Shown: positions 10,985-21,980 of the stretch, one piece after another
Numbering within the stretch: position 1 is the stretch's first letter
Layout of the letters: each line of letters begins with the position of its first letter
Assembly: GCA_023630585.1 (NCBI GenBank)
Contig: CM042535.1
Coordinates: 36,074,899-36,138,898, forward strand
Direction of reading: 5' to 3'
DNA from: Cranoglanis bouderius
Lineage: Eukaryota > Chordata > Actinopteri > Siluriformes > Cranoglanididae
Length of the DNA stretch: 64,000 nucleotides
Position numbers and translations under genes: made by a program
The notes under the pieces: generated by a model
The model's database searches: none
What the model was told of the DNA's origin: nothing
The model's input: the letters and a program-made list of their open reading frames with translations, nothing else

Positions 10985-11818
10985 ATGGAGATGAGTCAGG
11001 ATGTATATGCAGACGCAGGAGTTACTGCATATAACACATTTCAGTCAGATGAAGGCATTTATGCGAATGAGCTGAAATTGGAGCCTCGCTGGAACAAGAA
11101 CAACCAGGATCCTGCGAACTCAGGTGCTTAATATCTGCTATAATGTGAGTGATAACAGAAACTTGTGTCACTGACATTCCACAATATTCATTAACACATA
11201 TACACATATATAGTGTACGTTAGTACATAGTGCAATATATTATATGCCTGCCATTTTCTAATTCATATTTATAATTACTTTACTGAACAGAGCATTTAGA
11301 TTTAACAATTAGATTTAACAAGTGGCTCCGGGGCTAATCCCTGTAACACCGGGAGCAAGTCAGGAGAATTCACCTCAGATGGGATAACAGTCCGTTGCAG
11401 TTTAACAATACACATACTTCAAAATATCTTTACACTGTGTAGTATGAAATGTTTAACTCCACAACTTGTAACAACAAAGAAAAAGAAGTTATTAAAGGCC
11501 ACAAATATTAATTTTAAAAAAAAAGTGCTATATAGAAGTAGTTCTTAATTTGCTATTAAAAAAAGGAGCAAGGACAGGGGTATGAGGAAGTGAAAGGCAA
11601 TACTTCAGTCCCAGTTTCATAAACTGGTGCTTAAGCTGATTTTCTCAGAGATGCATTCAGTCTATTAAAGGGTTCGTACCTGTGTGTAACTCACACCTGT
11701 ATGTTTTTGATGGAAAATACAAAGCAGTTTGAATGCAGGATCACTATAAAAACATTCATAATGCCAGGTGTGAAAGGCTATGCGTCTCGATGGTCCACTT
11801 GTGATCTGATCACTCAGG

Positions 11819-11863
<45 letters not shown>

Positions 11864-13031
11864 GTATATAACACCTTCAGTTACATCCACACAGTGCAAA
11901 GTATCATCCTGCGGTTTCACAGTTCATATACGGAACCTTGTTTCTCGTCTAGACTCTTCTTGATTTTTGATCTCGCTTCGCTCTCTGCTGTATGGATTCT
12001 GGTTTTTGTCTCCTCTAGTCTGTTTGTCGCTCGCCTGACGTTTGCCTGTTTATTGACAACGCTCTTGTGTTCCGATTTGGATCCGCAACCCATAACAAGC
12101 GAAAGTGGGAAACCCAGAACAAGGAAACAGCATGGAATAAAAAAGGACAAACGAATCAAAAGCTAAATCCAGAAAAGCTGCACACACTGGCAAAGTAAAC
12201 CAGTGACAAGAAAAGGGCGGAGACAGGAGCAAATCCAGAACAAAAACACACGGCAAAATAAGGAAAAAGTACATGCAGTGCTTGTCGAGCTGGGAAACAC
12301 ACCATACCCCGAGGGAGAATCTGTGACCAACAGCAGCACCATCATTCATCATTAAACAGTGTTTTTTTTTTAAAAATATATATTTAAAAAAAATTTTATA
12401 CATATTTGAGAAATAATCATTTTTCTCATTTCTATGTGTTAAGTTTGATTAGATATTGGGAATATGCAAATAAGATAAAAGCACATGCTTTTCTGTGTCC
12501 ATTCCCCATTAGGAGGAGACAATACAAGGAGCAGATGTTACAGAGTGACTGCAGTGTGTGTGGGGCTGCTGTGTGTTCTCCTGCTGACTGCCATCACAGT
12601 GCTGTGGATCAAATTCAACATCCTGACTACAGAGAGAGACCAGTTACAGACCAGTTACAACACCCTGACTACAGAGAGAGACCAGTTACAGACCAGTTAC
12701 AACACCCTGACTACAGAGAGAGACCAGTTACAGACCAGTTACAACACCCTGACTACAGAGAGAGACCAGTTACAGAGGGATAGAGAGGAACTCCAGAAGT
12801 TTTCTAAACTGGGTGAGTGAGTGATACTTTATGAGATGTTATTATATAAATGTTAACATTATTAATGAGCACACTGATATTAACCTGTTATATAAATCTG
12901 GATCCAGGATGGATGTATTTCAGCTCCAGTTTTTACTACATGTCTACTGAGAAGAAGAGCTGGGATGAGAGCAGACAGGACTGCAGAGAGAGAGGAGCAG
13001 ACCTGGTGATCATAAACAGCAAAGAGGAACA

Positions 13032-13102
<71 letters not shown>

Positions 13103-13493
13103 CTTATTAATTCTCATATTTTACTACAACCATGACAGGTCTTCATCAATAAAACCCTGAGCAACGGAAAAGCTTGGATTGGACTGAATGACAGAGACAG
13201 CGATAGCGAGTGGAAGTGGGTGGACGGTACACCACTGACCACTGGGTAAGAAATCACTGGAATAATAATATTTTCTCATGATGATGAGTTAGTGACACTT
13301 CAGTGCCCTGAGAAACACAGCGGATCCTCTGATTCTCTCCTTCAGGTATTGGGGAAATGGAGAACCCAACAGTAGAGCAGGAGATGAGGACTGTGTTATA
13401 ACTGGTGAAATGTCTGATCCTGTCTGGAACTGGGCTGATTATCCCTGTAATGATCAGTTTATTTGGACCTGTGAGAAGACAATCTTTAACTGA
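10985..13493 (+). CDS. Receptor C: complete type II C-type lectin-like receptor
   Basis: Five exons join to 272 residues: 10985-11123, 12513-12812, 12908-13032, 13139-13245, 13346-13493. The cytoplasmic exon has four tyrosines; DEGIYANEL contains a YxN motif of the kind bound by Grb2 SH2, and none fits the strict ITIM. Exon 2 encodes the membrane segment (VCVGLLCVLLLTAITVLWI) directly followed by a stalk with four copies of a 14-residue unit (LTTERDQLQTSYNT). The CTLD shows SRQDC, WIGL, WKWVDG, EPN, WAD and WTCEK. WAD replaces WND, losing the calcium-ligand asparagine while keeping the aspartate. The first CTLD intron starts inside a GA microsatellite. The first exon recurs alone at 55403-55541. 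Confidence 0.9.
11124..12512. other. Receptor C intron 1 with repeat fragments
   Basis: It holds a SINE-like fragment at about 11325-11420 (GGGAGCAAGTCAGGAGAATT), also seen inverted near 29710-29770. It also holds a (CA)n tract at 11819-11858 and, at 12180-12340, a segment resembling the LTR family. Open frames on both strands here are not supported as genes. Confidence 0.6.
13033..13100. repeat. (GA)n tract starting at the splice donor of receptor C CTLD exon 1
   Basis: The donor GTGAGA opens an uninterrupted GA run of about 68 bp. Receptors F and F2 show the same arrangement. Confidence 0.95.
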
Positions 13494-13618
13494 ACTGCTG
13501 TATGTGAATGAAAAGCAGTAAATTGAATTTACATTTTTATCTGTGCAGGTCAGTGTGCTAAAAAAAACCTCATTACTGTTAATAACTCTGTAACCATCAT
13601 GGTGTCTCCTATTTTTCT

Positions 13619-13721
13619 AAATACAGCTGGATAAAACAAAAACTGTCCGTCTTCATTTCAGGCTGAAAAGCAACAAAATGTGATTATTTTAAAGGAGGGT
13701 GATTCTTTTCTATACCCACTG
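13619..13721 (+). mobile_element. Tc1-like element, solo 3' end
   Basis: From AAATACAGCTGGATAAAAC to CCCACTG followed by TA, this matches the right end of the fragment at 37690-38118. It lies between the stop codon of receptor C and the convergent Sec7-PH gene. Confidence 0.75.
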
Positions 13722-13782
13722 TATATCGTATTAGACACACATAGAACAGTATCAGAGCCATCACTGTATCATTTGAATGATC

Positions 13783-13788
13783 TTTATT
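13783..13788 (-). terminator. Polyadenylation signal of the Sec7-PH gene
   Basis: AATAAA on the minus strand, about 64 bp after the stop codon at 13852. Position supports its use. Confidence 0.6.
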
Positions 13789-13851
13789 GATTTTTGTAAC
13801 CAGTAATATTTAATATGTTTCTGAACATTGTTGTTATCCTCTTTGTGGAAG

Positions 13852-15156
13852 TCACTGATGCAAATTTGAGTTGCTGCAGCTTTCTCCGGCATCTTCTTCT
13901 GCAACAAGCTCCTGTAACGCTCTCACATATGTCGTGTAGCGCTTCACCTCCTGCACTTCCTGCACCGAAACCCTCTTTAACTGGTCCTTGTGGGACTCGA
14001 ACTGCTGCTCTAGAGTCAGAGTGCTGGGGAATGAAGGTAGGACCTGAGGGTGATGTGCCTCCATGTCGTCTGAAGCTGAAGTGAGTGGAGGAGCAGAGTA
14101 ACGGGCGGCGATGCGGTTAATGATCGCAACCCATGATGCCTGCTCTACTTCACTCTCGGCCTGGAAGTAGAAGAGTCTGGAGTCTGCGGTCCTGAGGCAC
14201 AGCACATGAGGCCTCTTTCTGTAATCTACAGGCTGTGCCACGGCATGATGCAGACTGATGGCATTCTTGTCGTCTGCCTCACACAAGTCAGATGAGCCTT
14301 TCTGTAAATACAGAACCATGCCTTTTAGAACTGCAGAAAATGGTTTCCATGCTCTCTGGCCCTTTCTGGTTTTTCTCGCATGCTCATCCATAACTCTTTT
14401 GCAGACGAGAGTTCCTGTTTTGTGGACAGAGGTGGTAGGGTTGTTGTCAGTCCCAAATGATGAGTTATCTGGTTTCGATCTTTCCTTTTTGTCCGCAGCT
14501 TCATATCTAGTCTTTACTCCGAACATTTTCAGCGGCTTCCTTTTGATCGATTTGTAGATGTCCATCAGGTGTTTCCGATTGTACTGTAAGTCGCAACCCG
14601 CACTTTTCACGTTCGCTATAAATTCTTCACACGTCCTTTTCCTCCCTTTGTGACTGCCATTCAGTTCAGCGTTCAGTATGATCATGGCCCAGCTCATGTA
14701 GTACACTGCAGGCTGTAAGTCGGACGGCTCTCCAGTGCACACAAGGTACCAATGAGAAAAGAGAGTTATAAGCTGACTCTGAATCTCAGGTTCATCCTCT
14801 GGCCAAAGCACTCCGAGGAACGATCTGAGGGCCTCGTTCAGAGACATCGATCCAAACTTAAAGTACGTGACGTACGCATTCATTGTTACCTTGGCTAATT
14901 CCATATCCTTACTCAGTTGCCGGATAATCTCCGGACATCTGTAGGCCTCTTGGTGGTAGAGATACCTGCCAAAGATTTGCCCTTTCAGATAGGTTTCTCT
15001 GTCCTGACAAAAGGACAATTTCACTTGGAAGTTTCTCACAACTTCTTCCTGTTTTGTAAATCCAGTCGCAGCATATCTCTGTTCTGTTGCTCTGGATGCA
15101 ACTTCTCCCTGTTCATCAGTGTTTTCTGATGGAAGAACATTATATAACTTATCCAT
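13852..15156 (-). CDS. Intronless Sec7-PH protein, PSD/EFA6-like Arf GEF
   Basis: A single uninterrupted frame encodes 434 residues. A Sec7 domain spans roughly 60-210: MSLNEALRSFL matches the motif before the glutamate finger, and the finger Glu appears kept in a changed context (DEPE where EFA6 proteins have GETQ, about residue 122); IILNAELNG and EEFIANV follow. A PH domain spans about 252-352 (WKPFSAVLKGMVLYLQK, then W342) and is followed by SAPP and a helical C-terminal tail (LEQQFESHKDQLKR). This order is that of PSD/EFA6 exchange factors, which activate ARF6 at the plasma membrane and act on the cortical cytoskeleton. Vertebrate PSD genes are long and multi-exon; this is short, lacks their long N-terminus and has no introns, so it looks like a retrocopy lineage. 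The open frame and its TATA/CRE promoter argue it is functional. It converges with receptor C. Confidence 0.88.
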   Translation of the reverse strand: MDKLYNVLPSENTDEQGEVASRATEQRYAATGFTKQEEVVRNFQVKLSFCQDRETYLKGQIFGRYLYHQEAYRCPEIIRQLSKDMELAKVTMNAYVTYFKFGSMSLNEALRSFLGVLWPEDEPEIQSQLITLFSHWYLVCTGEPSDLQPAVYYMSWAMIILNAELNGSHKGRKRTCEEFIANVKSAGCDLQYNRKHLMDIYKSIKRKPLKMFGVKTRYEAADKKERSKPDNSSFGTDNNPTTSVHKTGTLVCKRVMDEHARKTRKGQRAWKPFSAVLKGMVLYLQKGSSDLCEADDKNAISLHHAVAQPVDYRKRPHVLCLRTADSRLFYFQAESEVEQASWVAIINRIAARYSAPPLTSASDDMEAHHPQVLPSFPSTLTLEQQFESHKDQLKRVSVQEVQEVKRYTTYVRALQELVAEEDAGESCSNSNLHQ

Positions 15157-15236
15157 CTCGTTTTAGTCCGTCGTTCTCTAGCGAAATCGTAGTAACTAAT
15201 CAGCAGTGATTAACGCTCGTGCTGTGTGCAGCCGCC

Positions 15237-15242
15237 TTTATA
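15237..15242 (-). promoter_or_regulatory. TATA box of the Sec7-PH gene
   Basis: TATAAA in CATATAAAGG on the minus strand, about 80 bp upstream of the start codon, giving a short 5' UTR. Confidence 0.6.
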
Positions 15243-15301
15243 TGAGCTGAGACGTCTCTTACGTCACAGCTCCATAGCGCCCTTCCAAATCGAACATTCG
15301 G

Positions 15302-15309
15302 TGACGTCA
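15302..15309 (-). promoter_or_regulatory. cAMP response element upstream of the Sec7-PH gene
   Basis: A perfect palindromic CRE (TGACGTCA) about 60 bp upstream of the TATA box. A half-site (TACGTCA) lies nearer, at about 15259. CREB/ATF control is inferred from the motif. Confidence 0.55.
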
Positions 15310-15932
15310 CGGAGGGGGCTGCAAGCGGCTTTCAGTCAGAGAGTCACGTGGGTCACGGTGTCAGCGTGGACTGTTGATATGAGCCACGAGCTGAAAATAA
15401 TTAGAAACCACCGGCTGCAGTGCGATGAGCAGCGAAAACTTTAACTTCATTTTTTCCGTTTTCAGAGAGGGATGGAGTTTATTATCATTTCCTCAGAGAC
15501 TTCAGAAAAAACAGACAAATAAATTCAAACGATGTACAGTGGAGAAATCAGCTGTGCGCGTGCAGCAGCTCCGTATAAAATCATGTGTAAAGGAGTCAGA
15601 GACATTAATCAGGAAATTAACTAAATTAGACACTTGATCCCACTCGGTTTAATCTCTTATTTTTAAACTGTGACCCGAAATAAAGGCAGCAAACTGTAAT
15701 TTTCCTTGTTACTGGTGTGGAACCACATAAGGGAAGCCTACAGCTTTTGTAGTTTTAGTATATTTAACCTGGAAACTGGAATATAGTACAGCTTTAAAAA
15801 TGAATTAAAAGTGCTTTAAGGACCACTGATCTGTCTCTTTAGTTTTATTTTAAAATCTAATTAAAGGTGAACCACATGCACCCTTGATAGCACCAGCAAC
15901 ATTATAGCTACTTCTCTTAGTCTAATGGCTTC

Positions 15933-15973
<41 letters not shown>

Positions 15974-16899
15974 TTTGATTATGTGAAGTTGGTTTAATTT
16001 ACTAGTTTCATGGACAAACCTGTTACGGAAATAAATCTCAATAAAGACATTAATTTATTTGTAGCTGCTGTTATTTCAAGGCTTTTAAAAGTATGTTCGT
16101 CATGACACACTCTCAAGGTCTGTTTAATGAAAAATAGAAAACATATTACATGAAAAAGGGCATTATGAAATCAAAAATATTTTTTAATGTAATGTTTTAT
16201 AATAATGAATTTCGTGTTATTTGTTAATTCAATTTTGTAACATTTTTAAAACTTGTACATATATTTATTGCTGCATTTACTCATTTTATTATTTATGATC
16301 ATAGGCATATTTATTGAATTAATTTTTAACTAAATAATGGACGTGATTTCTGCACAATGTAAGGAGCACCATAACACTGTAAGGGCTCTTCACATCACAC
16401 ACCTGTCTGGATGGATGTGGAGCTCAAAGTCATACTGCCCCCTGCTGTTCATCTAAACGAAGTGCAAATGCCATTCAAGCAGAAAATCCCACCACGGCAC
16501 CCTGTCTTTCGTGACTGAATCCCATATGGCTCCATGGTAGCAGGAAGATGGTGTAATGTGAGAAATGTAGGTAGGGATTGATTTGGGATTCAGCTTTTCT
16601 GTTGTATTAATGGCTCAATAAACGAAGCAGTAAATCACGACAGTAATGACTTCAGCTGAAATGCAGAGATTTGGAAGTTAAATATCTCACGTCATCTGTT
16701 CCATGTTTCTGGTGATAATGTGAACTTCTTGTGAAAACACTGCACTTTGAACAGAAATAAATCAAGTATTTTTAAAAGGCAGATGTTGCAGCTGGTAGAG
16801 GGCAGGTGTAAGTGTTAAATTAAATTTGAAGGCTACGTTAAAACTAAGCAACTTGTAATTGTAAAATTGATAATTGTCTGTTGATCATAGAGGACATTT
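15310..16899. other. Intergenic stretch, no gene recognised
   Basis: It contains a (TCA)n microsatellite at about 15934-15971 and AT-rich sequence. Short open frames near 15226-15637 overlap the CpG-containing promoter side and are not supported. I see no exon with a receptor-type motif. Confidence 0.5.
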
Positions 16900-17175
16900 A
16901 CATGGTAACTGGTCTGTAACTGGTCTCTCTCTATAGTCAGGGTGTTTTAACTGGTCTGTAACTGGTCTCTCTCTATAGTCAGGGTGTTTTAACTGGTCTG
17001 TAACTGGTCTCTCTCTATAGTCAGGGTGTTTTAACTGGTCTGTAACTGGTCTCTTTTGTAGTCAGGGTGTTGTAACTGGTCTGTAACTGGTCTCTCTCTA
17101 TAGTCAGTGTGTTGGAACTGGTCTGTAACTGGTTGCTTTCTGTATTCAGGTTGTTGAATTTGATCCACAGCACCA
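16900..17175 (-). pseudogene. Stalk/membrane exon relic of a C-type lectin-like receptor
   Basis: Read on the minus strand, VLWIKFNNLNTESNQLQTS and following 14-residue stalk units match receptor C exon 2. The exon is broken. Its membrane half is missing upstream of VVLWIKF. One unit has lost a base (ACTACAAAAGAGACC), shifting the frame. Several later units carry TTAAAACACC where functional copies have TTACAACACC, turning the tyrosine codon into a TAA stop. No CTLD exon lies beside it. Confidence 0.8.
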
Positions 17176-18940
17176 CAGACATATAAATACACAGACGCCG
17201 CATTGGCAGCTGGTTCGTACGTCAACATCGCCGCCATATTGGACCGGGCAACTTGCCATAAATCTCATAACTGGACTGGAGAAAAGATGCCAGACCCGTG
17301 TGCAGCTTGGGGCTGAACAAACCATCACACAATCAGTTAACAGTTAACAGTTGACAGTTAACTAGCCACTAGAGCCAGAACATTAATAACTTACACAACG
17401 TTTACATGATTTCTTATAAAGTCTCAGCTTATATTATAGTTTGTATTATAAACTAAATTGCCCATAATCGAGATTTTCATCTATATTGCCGTTTTTCTAC
17501 AAACGTCTTTCTCCTCGTTTCGGCTGAGCGTCTGACATATTGTGAATCTTGCTGTAGTTAGTTGGCTGGCTAACCTTTCTCACACGTTGAAGGTTTCCCA
17601 AAGAGAAACAGTTGAGGAGGCAGGGGGAAGGAGATGTAAGAAGGGAAGGTGTTTCCACAAGTGAATCCTCCGTGCTATGCAGTGAGAACTTCATGATCCA
17701 TAAAGGATTATCTTATAATTATCTTTGTACTTGTCTGTTCTGGAGTATATCTGTATCCTTCTATTGCTAATAAACATATAGAAAGCAGACTGACTGCCAG
17801 TGTCTCACTGTTTGATTTGTATTTGCTGATTTTGTTCCATTTTCTCATTGATGTTTTCTCAATGATCTCAATGAACAGTCTGTGTTTTGTTGATACTGAT
17901 TTCATGTGATTGGTAACAGCCCTATAGCGTCTTATTATTGTCAATGAACTTATTGATTAAATTTCATGTATAATTACATTTCAAAATAAAACGAATTTGA
18001 CATGAAATTTAATCAATAAATTCATTCATTCATTCACATACATTTAACAAGGCTAGACAAAAATTGCCCTTATGTAGAACTAGTGAATAATAAAGACCAT
18101 TGTCGCTTTGTGAATTGGTAATTTTCTAGAACTCTATTGAGTATTAAACACCTGCACGAGTGTATGGATATTAAAATAAATAAATAAATGTGTAAGTAAT
18201 TAAAAGATTTTCACTCGAGTCCCTGCCCCCCCCCAAATGTCTGTGCACGGGCCTGTTATGGGGAGTGTAGTCCGAGGCGGCCACGTTTGAAGGCCACTGT
18301 GTGTTCTGGGAGACTGAGTTCACCAACGCCGTTGACCTGACAGTATGTTGAAAGTTGAGTTATGAGACATTGAGATTTGACATGTTTATTTCTACAGAGG
18401 AGACATGTTATATATGCAATTTATGAAAAAAAAAATCTGAAAAATGACTGATGTGACCATTTCTACCTGTAACGTCTTGACTTAAATATAGCATCCACCT
18501 ATTAGAGATCATAATCTGCCACTAATGAAGTGCGTTTGTGCAGATAAATGTGTAATCATCGGATTTAGGTGGTAGAAGAGCTCTATTTCTTTTATTATTG
18601 TACAGCTGTAGTTTACAATAGCATTTTTCTACAATGAGGGGTTTTTCTAACCTCTAAAATCTTACGTCCTGTAGCTTTAGGTTTTCTGACTTTATTGCTC
18701 CTGTAGTAACAACTAGCAAATGGATTTATTGTTTATTATTGTTTATTGACTTTTTTAGCATTATTACAGGTTCTTCAAGACGTTCGTCAGTGAAGAACAC
18801 TGACTTATTTTCGCTGTTATGATAAAACGTCAATACCACCTAAACCACAATTTAAAATAAAAAAAATTGCAAAACATACAGTATTAAGATATACAGATTA
18901 CTAATCTAACATCAAACACCCCATATTACAAAGGTAATTT
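17176..18940. other. Intergenic stretch with an inverted repeat, no gene recognised
   Basis: A near-perfect inverted repeat of about 27 bp (17943-17970 against 17998-18025) forms a potential hairpin around a 29-nt loop. A C run lies near 18226. Elsewhere the sequence is AT-rich and unidentified. Confidence 0.5.
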
Positions 18941-19300
18941 CTAAAATCCACAATCATTTAGAAGTCTGCACATATAGGAAATGGGTGATCTCCGATATCT
19001 CTCAGTTCGACATCTTGGGATTGTCAGATTATTTGAGTTCCTTGTCTGGTGACCTGTAAGCTCCTCCCTGAGCAGGGGTAGCCAGTCTCTGAAACTAGAC
19101 TTGAATAGCTTTCTGGCAAAGTCGAGACTCAGTCGAATTCGTCTCTCTGCTAGAGTGCACAGTCCAAGGAGACAGAGAGAATCCGAGTGCCCTAAATACC
19201 TTTGACCAAGTATAATTTTACAAGCCCATATCTGCACACTTTTCAGCCTTTTAACTTGATCTGCAGTCAAAGAACTGTGCCAAACAGGAAGTGCACAGGG
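18941..19300 (-). mobile_element. Non-LTR retrotransposon, reverse transcriptase C-terminal fragment
   Basis: The minus-strand frame reads ALPVWHSSLTADQVKRLKSV, then a region with ACKIILG, LGLCTLAERR and TERYRRSPISYMCRLLN. This is the usual C-terminal pattern after the reverse transcriptase of jockey/CR1/Rex-like LINEs. The frame is open for about 120 codons to a stop at 18941. The remainder of the element is absent. Confidence 0.7.
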
Positions 19301-20216
19301 CGCACATACCCTGTATGGATGGTTACCAGTTCAGGGTCTCGGACAAAATATTTTCTTTCACTGACGGAGAACAAAAAGCTTTTTGTTGGCCGAGGTCAAC
19401 ATGTGATCAGGGCCGGCCCGTCCAACAGGCGAAACAGGCGGTCGCCTGGGGCCCAGACTTATCGGATGGGCCCAATCCGACTTCAAGATTTTCCCGATTT
19501 CCGGTTTTCATGCAATGAGCAGAAAGTGCGTCAAACCACGTACTCACATGTACTTCATTAAATAACACACATCACAAAAAAATGGTGAGGACTAATTAAC
19601 TCATCCAAATTATGCAAGTAAAAGGATGATCTCTAAATAACATAACAAATTACTGAACATGACAAAAAAATACAAAACATTAGTATAACTAAAAGCAGAA
19701 AACATTAGAAAAATACACCAATAATTTGCATAATTTATTCACGCAGCGATGGATTGAGGAGAACTCGAGTACCGTAATTATTCGTGTCCACGGGGTTCCA
19801 CGCTTTTGCTCATTGCTCACGTTCGACAGAAATGCGGTGAAGAGTCCTATTTTAGTCTTTGGTTCTGCTTACTCTTTATGAATACGTACTAAGCATAAGC
19901 ATAAGTGAAATGCATGACCGAAAAGAAAAAAAAAAGAAAAAAAAAGATAAGTCTCATTATTCTTGGTTGGAAAGTTCCCAATATTCTCATGACTATGGTA
20001 ATAGCGACTTCGCTGAGTGATCAGTATTTCATAACACATAACATAACGTCTCATCACACGTTACATAGAAAGATGCGATTCATTTTAATTAATAATAGTT
20101 TATAATAATAATAGTCTAATAGTTGTGGGGCACTGATCAGAATGACAACAGTATTGAAACATGTGTCCCTTTATTTCCTGACCAGTAGGTTGCCAGATAA
20201 TAATTGGCAGTATGTA
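19301..20216. other. Repeat-rich stretch, no gene recognised
   Basis: At about 19410-19470 a GC-rich segment (GGGCCGGCCCGTCCAACAGG) looks like the terminus of a hAT-type element. The remainder is AT-rich. Purine-rich frames near 19905 are low complexity. Confidence 0.45.
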
Positions 20217-21751
20217 CAGTGGGGGAAAAAAGTATTTGGTCCCCTGCTGATTTTGTACATTTGCCCACTGAGAAAGAAATGATCAGTCTGTAATTTTAAT
20301 GGTAGGTGTATTTTAACAGTGAGAGACAGAATAACAACAAAAAAATCCAGAAAAACGCATTTCAAAAAAGTTATAAATTGATTTGCATTTTAATGAGGGA
20401 AATAAGTATTTGATCCCCTATCAATCAACAAGATTTCTGGCTCCCAGGTGTCTTTTACACAGGTAACGCGCTGAGATTAGGAGCACTCTCTTAAAGGGAA
20501 TGCTCCTAATCTCAGTTTGTTACCTGTATAAAAGACACCTGTCCACAGAAGCAATTAATCAATCAGATTCCAAACTCTCCACCATGGCCAACACCAAAGA
20601 GGTGCCCAAGGATGTCAGAGACAAGATTGTAGAGGTGAGAAGGTGACAACAGTTGGTGCGATTATTCGCAAATGGAAGAAACACAAAATAACTGTCAGTC
20701 TCCCTCGGTCTGGGGCTCCATGCAAGATCTCACCTCGTGGAGTTTCAATGATCATGAGAACGGTGAGGAATCAGCCCAGAACTATACAGGCGTATCTTGT
20801 TAATGATCTCAAGGCAGCTGGGACCATAGTCACCAAGAAAACAATTGGTAACACACTACGCCGTGAAGGACTGAAATCCTGCAGCGCCCGCAAGGTCCCC
20901 CTGCTCAAGAAAGCACATGTACAGGCCCATCCGAAATTTTTCTGAATGATTCAGAGGAGAACTGGGTGAAAGTGTTGTGGTCAGATGAGACCAAAATCGA
21001 GCTCTTTGGCATCAACTCAACTCGCCGTGTTTGGAGGAGGAGGAATGCTGCCTATGACCCCAAGAACACCATCCCCATCGTCAAACATGGAGGTGGGAAT
21101 ATTATGCTTTGGGGGTGTTTTTCTTCTAAGGGGACAGGACAACTGCACCGCATCAAAGGGACGATGGACGGGGCCATGTACCGTCAAATCTTGGGTGAGA
21201 ACCTCCTTCCCTCAGCCAGGGCATTGAAAATGGGTCATGGATGGGTATTCCAGCATGACAATGACAAAAAACACACAGCCAAGGCAACAAAGGAGTGGCT
21301 CAAGAACAAGCACATTAAGGTCCTGGAGTGGCCTAGCCAGTCTCCAGACCTTAATCCCATAGAAAATCTGTGGAGGGAGCTGAAGGTTCGAGTTGCCAAA
21401 CGTCAGCCTCGAGACCTTAATGACTTGGAGAGGATCTGCAAAGAGGAGTGGAACAAAATCCCTCCTGAGATGTGTGCAAACCTGGTGGCCAACTACAAGA
21501 AACGTCTGACCTCTGTGATTGCCAACAAGGGTTTTGCCACCAAGTCGAAGGGGTCAAATACTTATTTCCCTCATTAAAATGCAAATCAATTTATAACTTT
21601 TTTGAAATGCGTTTTTCTGGATTTTTTTGTTGTTATTCTGTCTCTCACTGTTAAAATACACCTACCATTAAAATTACAGACTGATCATTTCTTTGTCAGT
21701 GGGCAAACGTACAAAATCAGCAGGGGATCAAATACTTTTTTTCCCCCATTG
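20217..21751 (+). mobile_element. Tc1-like transposon with long IR/DR ends
   Basis: Starts after TA with CAGTGGGGGAAAAAAGTA and ends with the complement CCCCCATTG. The inverted ends are about 205 bp, and each holds an outer and an inner copy of the repeat (AAGTATTTGGTCCCC outside, AAGTATTTGATCCCC inside), the IR/DR layout. It occurs once in the window, in the unduplicated part. Confidence 0.92.
20584..21577 (+). pseudogene. Tc1-like transposase, defective
   Basis: The start MANTKEVPKDVRDKIVE is followed by an immediate stop at about 20644 and a missing part of the first helix-turn-helix. The frame resumes at 20643 (VGAIIRKWKKHK, then SARKVPLLKKAH), breaks again near 20945, and continues from 20966 with SDETKIELFG, FQHDNDKKHTAKATKEW and SPDLNPIENLW. 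The last two motifs give Asp and Glu separated by 34 residues (DD34E). At least two disruptions make it inactive. Confidence 0.9.
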
Positions 21752-21772
21752 GATAAGCGTGTGTGGATCTAT

Positions 21773-21963
21773 ACAGTGCATCCGGAAAGTATTCACAGCG
21801 CTTCACTTTTTACACATTTTGTTATGTTACAGCCTTATTCCAAAATGTATTAAATTAATTATTTTCCTCAAAATTCTACAAACAATACCCCATAATGACA
21901 ACGTGAAAGAAGTTTGTTTGAAATCTTTGCAAATTTATTAAACATAAAAAACAATAAATAAAA
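21773..21963 (+). mobile_element. Solo end of a second Tc1-like family
   Basis: CAGTGCATCCGGAAAGTATT begins a terminal repeat typical of Tc1 elements. No transposase follows; the sequence runs into the CACTA-like frame. Confidence 0.65.
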
Positions 21964-21980
21964 ATACTTTTTCCAGAGTA

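Larger units (their letters stand above)
1..11126 (+). repeat. Direct segmental duplication, copy 1
   Basis: This segment reappears in the same orientation at 45099-55545 with only scattered substitutions and small indels. It carries the 3' part of receptor A, all of receptor B, a Tc1-like element and the first exon of receptor C. Homology is already in progress at base 1, so the duplication extends left of the window. It stops just after the first exon of gene C, at the sequence CTCAGGTGC. The coordinate offset shifts from 45098 to 44490 because copy 2 lost 608 bp inside gene A, then drifts through microsatellite and stalk-repeat length changes. Confidence 0.95.

Noticed and set aside
11894..12403. 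Overlapping open frames on both strands in receptor C intron 1
   Set aside because: No recognisable motifs; the sequence resembles LTR-type repeats and the frames oppose each other.
12406..12783. Frame reading DYRERPVTDQLQHP repeats
   Set aside because: It is the wrong frame of the receptor C stalk exon; the correct frame gives the membrane segment and heptads.
17287..17340. Start of a THAP-like zinc finger (MPDPCAAWG)
   Set aside because: A stop follows at once and no further THAP ligands can be read, so the resemblance is too short.
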